From an uncultured Burkholderiales bacterium (GTDB lineage Bacteria; Pseudomonadota; Gammaproteobacteria; Burkholderiales; Burkholderiaceae_E), in contig CAIUGQ010000689.1 in NCBI GenBank assembly GCA_903898725.1, forward strand, positions 1 to 15,879: 15,879 nucleotides of DNA, given 5' to 3'. The notes under the pieces are model-generated. The model was not told the origin of the DNA and searched no databases. It saw only the letters and a program-made list of their open reading frames with translations. The position numbers and the translations under genes are program-made. Shown here in pieces: positions 14,222-15,879 of this stretch; the first letter of the stretch is position 1, and every line of letters starts with the position of its first letter.

Positions 14222-14947
14222 TCAGCCGGCCTGCGCGCCGTGCCAGGCGTGCAGCTGCTCGACGGTCACGTCGGCGAGGCTGGGCATCACGCGCAGCGCG
14301 CCGCGGAAGTCCTGGTGGTGGGTGTAATGCGAGGGGGTCACCAGCGTCGGCAGGCGGGCGGCGATCGCCGCCTGCAGGCCGGTGATCGAGTCCTCGAACG
14401 CGAGGCAGGCATCGGCCGTCAGCCCCATGCGCGACAGCGCCTGCTGGTAGACCTGCGGGTCGGGCTTGCGGCGCGGCGCGGTGTCGGCATCCTCGATCAC
14501 CTCGAAGAAGTCGCGCCAGTCGGGGCCGAGGCTGAAGCCGAGCAGCGCATCGATGTTCGGCGGCGAGGTGGTGGTGGCGATCGCCAGCCGCAGCCCGCTC
14601 GCGCGCGCCTCGCGGACCAGCCGCTCGACGCCGTCGCGCAGCGGGATCTCGCCGCGTCCGACCCAGTCGGTGTAGATGGCCGTCTTCGAGGCGTGCAGCG
14701 TGCGCACCTCGGGCGAGTCGGACGTCCAGGCCGGCGCGCCGGGCGCTCGGTGCTCGCGCTGCCAGTGCGCGATCCGCTCGCGCCCGCCGGCCACCAGGAT
14801 CAGCCGCCGGTAGGTGTTCGCGTCCCACTGCCAGTCGAGGCCGGCCCGCGAGAAGGCTTCGTTGAAGGCGACGCGATGCAGGTGCTCGGTATCGGCGAGG
14901 GTGCCGTCGACGTCGAAGATCAGGGCCTGCAGCGGGGTCGTGGGCAT
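14222..14947 (-). CDS. cbbY: HAD-family phosphatase CbbY (xylulose-1,5-bisphosphate phosphatase)
   Basis: A 241-residue HAD hydrolase with a helical cap. Motif I FDVDGTLADTE gives nucleophile Asp12 and acid/base Asp14; motif II is TTTS (125-128); motif III Lys161 in RRKPDPQVY; motif IV Glu185-Asp186 in AFEDSITGL. The cap reads HRVAFNEAFSRAGLDWQWDANTYRRLILVAGGRERI, which is the CbbY pattern (R. sphaeroides and plants) rather than phosphoglycolate phosphatase CbbZ/Gph. CbbY degrades xylulose 1,5-bisphosphate, a Rubisco misfire product and strong inhibitor, and works in concert with the activase CbbX, whose gene is directly upstream with only eight bases between. The AGGAG ribosome binding site overlaps the cbbX stop codon, so the two are tightly coupled. 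Start ATG 14947 is well supported. Confidence 0.93.
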   Translation of the reverse strand: MPTTPLQALIFDVDGTLADTEHLHRVAFNEAFSRAGLDWQWDANTYRRLILVAGGRERIAHWQREHRAPGAPAWTSDSPEVRTLHASKTAIYTDWVGRGEIPLRDGVERLVREARASGLRLAIATTTSPPNIDALLGFSLGPDWRDFFEVIEDADTAPRRKPDPQVYQQALSRMGLTADACLAFEDSITGLQAAIAARLPTLVTPSHYTHHQDFRGALRVMPSLADVTVEQLHAWHGAQAG

Positions 14948-14952
14948 GGCGG

Positions 14953-14957
14953 CTCCT
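14953..14957 (-). promoter_or_regulatory. Ribosome binding site of cbbY overlapping the cbbX stop
   Basis: AGGAG on the minus strand, five bases before ATG 14947; its first bases belong to the cbbX TAG (14958-14956). Confidence 0.75.
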
Positions 14958-15879
14958 AGGGGCGGGGCGTTGCGAACACGCGGCTCGCCAGGATGTCCGG
15001 CGGCTCGATCGTCGACAGCGTACGCGCGTCCAGCTCGCGCGTGCGATCGGCATAGAGCCGGCTGGCCTGCCGAAGCCGGGCGCGATCGAGGGCGTTGCGC
15101 ACGCTTCGGGCATTTGCGAAATGCGGCTGCTCCAGGCGGCGCAGCAGGTAGGCGTCGAAGGCGTCGCGCGCGCCCTCGCCGAAGCGGTACCCGGTGGCCG
15201 CGAGCATCCGGTCGGCGATCTGGAGCAGCTCGGTGCCGCCGTAGTCGGGGAAGTCGATGTGATGGGCGATCCGCGAGCTCATGCCCGGGTTCGAGCCGAA
15301 GAAGGTGTCCATCCGGTCCTTGTAGCCGGCGAGGATCACCACCAGGTCGTCGCGCTGGTTCTCCATCACCTGCAGCAGGATCTCGATCGCCTCCTGACCG
15401 TAGTCGCGCTCGTTGTCGGGGCGGTAGAGCCAGTAGGCCTCGTCGATGAACAGCACGCCGCCCATCGCCTTCTTGAGCACCTCCTTCGTCTTCGGCGCGG
15501 TGTGGCCGATGTACTGGCCGACCAGGTCGTCGCGGGTGACCGAGACGACGTGGCCGCGCCGCACGTAGCCCAGCCGGTGCAGGATCTGCGCGATCCGCAG
15601 CGCCACCGTCGTCTTGCCGGTGCCCGGATTGCCGGTGAAGCACATGTGCAGCGAGGGCGGGTGGGCGGTCAGTCCGTGGGCCGCGCGCAGCCGGTCGACG
15701 ACCAGCATCGCGGCGATGTCGCGGATCCTCGCCTTGACCGGCGCCAGACCCACCAGGTCGGTGTCGAGCTCGTCCATCACCGCCTCGACCTGGGTCGAGG
15801 CGAGCACCTCGGCGACGGTGCGCGGGGGCGAGGCGGCCGGGGCCGACGGCGGGGTGGCGGCGGGCGCGGCAGCGGTCGG
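14956..15879 (-). CDS. cbbX: Red-type Rubisco activase CbbX (5' end outside window)
   Basis: AAA+ ATPase that remodels form I red-type Rubisco to release inhibitory sugar phosphates from the active site. 307 codons are visible; the frame is open to the right edge, so the true start lies beyond it. The first 24 visible residues are Ala/Pro rich. Counting from the first visible residue: Walker A GNPGTGKTT (83-91), pore-loop segment QYIGHTAPKT (122-131), Walker B VLFIDEAYWLYRPDNERDYG (142-161), the arginine-finger region GMSSRIAHHIDFPDY (199-213), and sensor 2 PHFANARSVRNALDRARLRQ (252-271). These are nearly word for word CbbX; the YGQEAIEILLQVMEN stretch is diagnostic. An internal GTG at 15807 would give 283 residues but would drop N-terminal sequence that beta-proteobacterial CbbX proteins carry. 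Rubisco cbbLS is expected just upstream. Confidence 0.95.
   Translation of the reverse strand, partial: PTAAAPAATPPSAPAASPPRTVAEVLASTQVEAVMDELDTDLVGLAPVKARIRDIAAMLVVDRLRAAHGLTAHPPSLHMCFTGNPGTGKTTVALRIAQILHRLGYVRRGHVVSVTRDDLVGQYIGHTAPKTKEVLKKAMGGVLFIDEAYWLYRPDNERDYGQEAIEILLQVMENQRDDLVVILAGYKDRMDTFFGSNPGMSSRIAHHIDFPDYGGTELLQIADRMLAATGYRFGEGARDAFDAYLLRRLEQPHFANARSVRNALDRARLRQASRLYADRTRELDARTLSTIEPPDILASRVFATPRP

Overview
The window is a GC-rich (about 70% by eye), gene-dense chromosomal segment that fits a betaproteobacterium, probably Burkholderiales. The main pointer is a red-type (form IC) Calvin-Benson-Bassham cluster on the minus strand at the right end. Around it lie fatty-acid, transport and stress genes common in that order. 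The organism is probably a facultative autotroph. Genus cannot be read from the sequence. I saw no rRNA, tRNA, insertion sequence, phage gene or CRISPR array, and no gene-free stretch longer than 300 bases.

Left part (1-3.9 kb, all minus strand). In transcription order: a DUF3750 membrane-anchored protein, a TfdA/TauD-type 2-oxoglutarate dioxygenase, a lipoprotein with two calcium-loop-like motifs, a hotdog-fold acyl-CoA thioesterase, and the N-terminus of a DUF1223 protein cut by the left edge. The thioesterase frame has no stop before the DUF1223 start, so the two are in one open frame here. The thioesterase start codon lies inside a 23-bp near-perfect inverted repeat.

Middle part (3.9-10.5 kb). 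A plus-strand acyl-CoA dehydrogenase whose expected catalytic Glu reads as Asp; a minus-strand RidA-family protein; a plus-strand EamA/DMT transporter; a minus-strand pair (CPBP membrane protease then a long GST-like protein) joined by an ATGA overlap; and a plus-strand pair (PLP aminotransferase then ThpR-type RNA 2',3'-cyclic phosphodiesterase) joined by a GTGA overlap. Gene pairs here alternate between divergent and convergent, with short gaps.

Right part (10.4-15.9 kb, minus strand). Transcription runs right to left: cbbX (Rubisco activase, 5' end beyond the window), cbbY (xylulose-1,5-bisphosphate phosphatase), cbbF (fructose-1,6-bisphosphatase), cbbP (phosphoribulokinase), then an AlkK-like acyl-CoA ligase. 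CbbX and CbbY keep Rubisco free of inhibitory sugar phosphates, CbbF and CbbP regenerate ribulose-1,5-bisphosphate. Rubisco genes cbbLS and cbbR are expected just beyond the right edge but are not visible. Nothing in the window amounts to a clearly new system. The best leads are the hairpin over the thioesterase start, the thioesterase/DUF1223 open frame, the Asp-type acyl-CoA dehydrogenase and the two translationally overlapping gene pairs.
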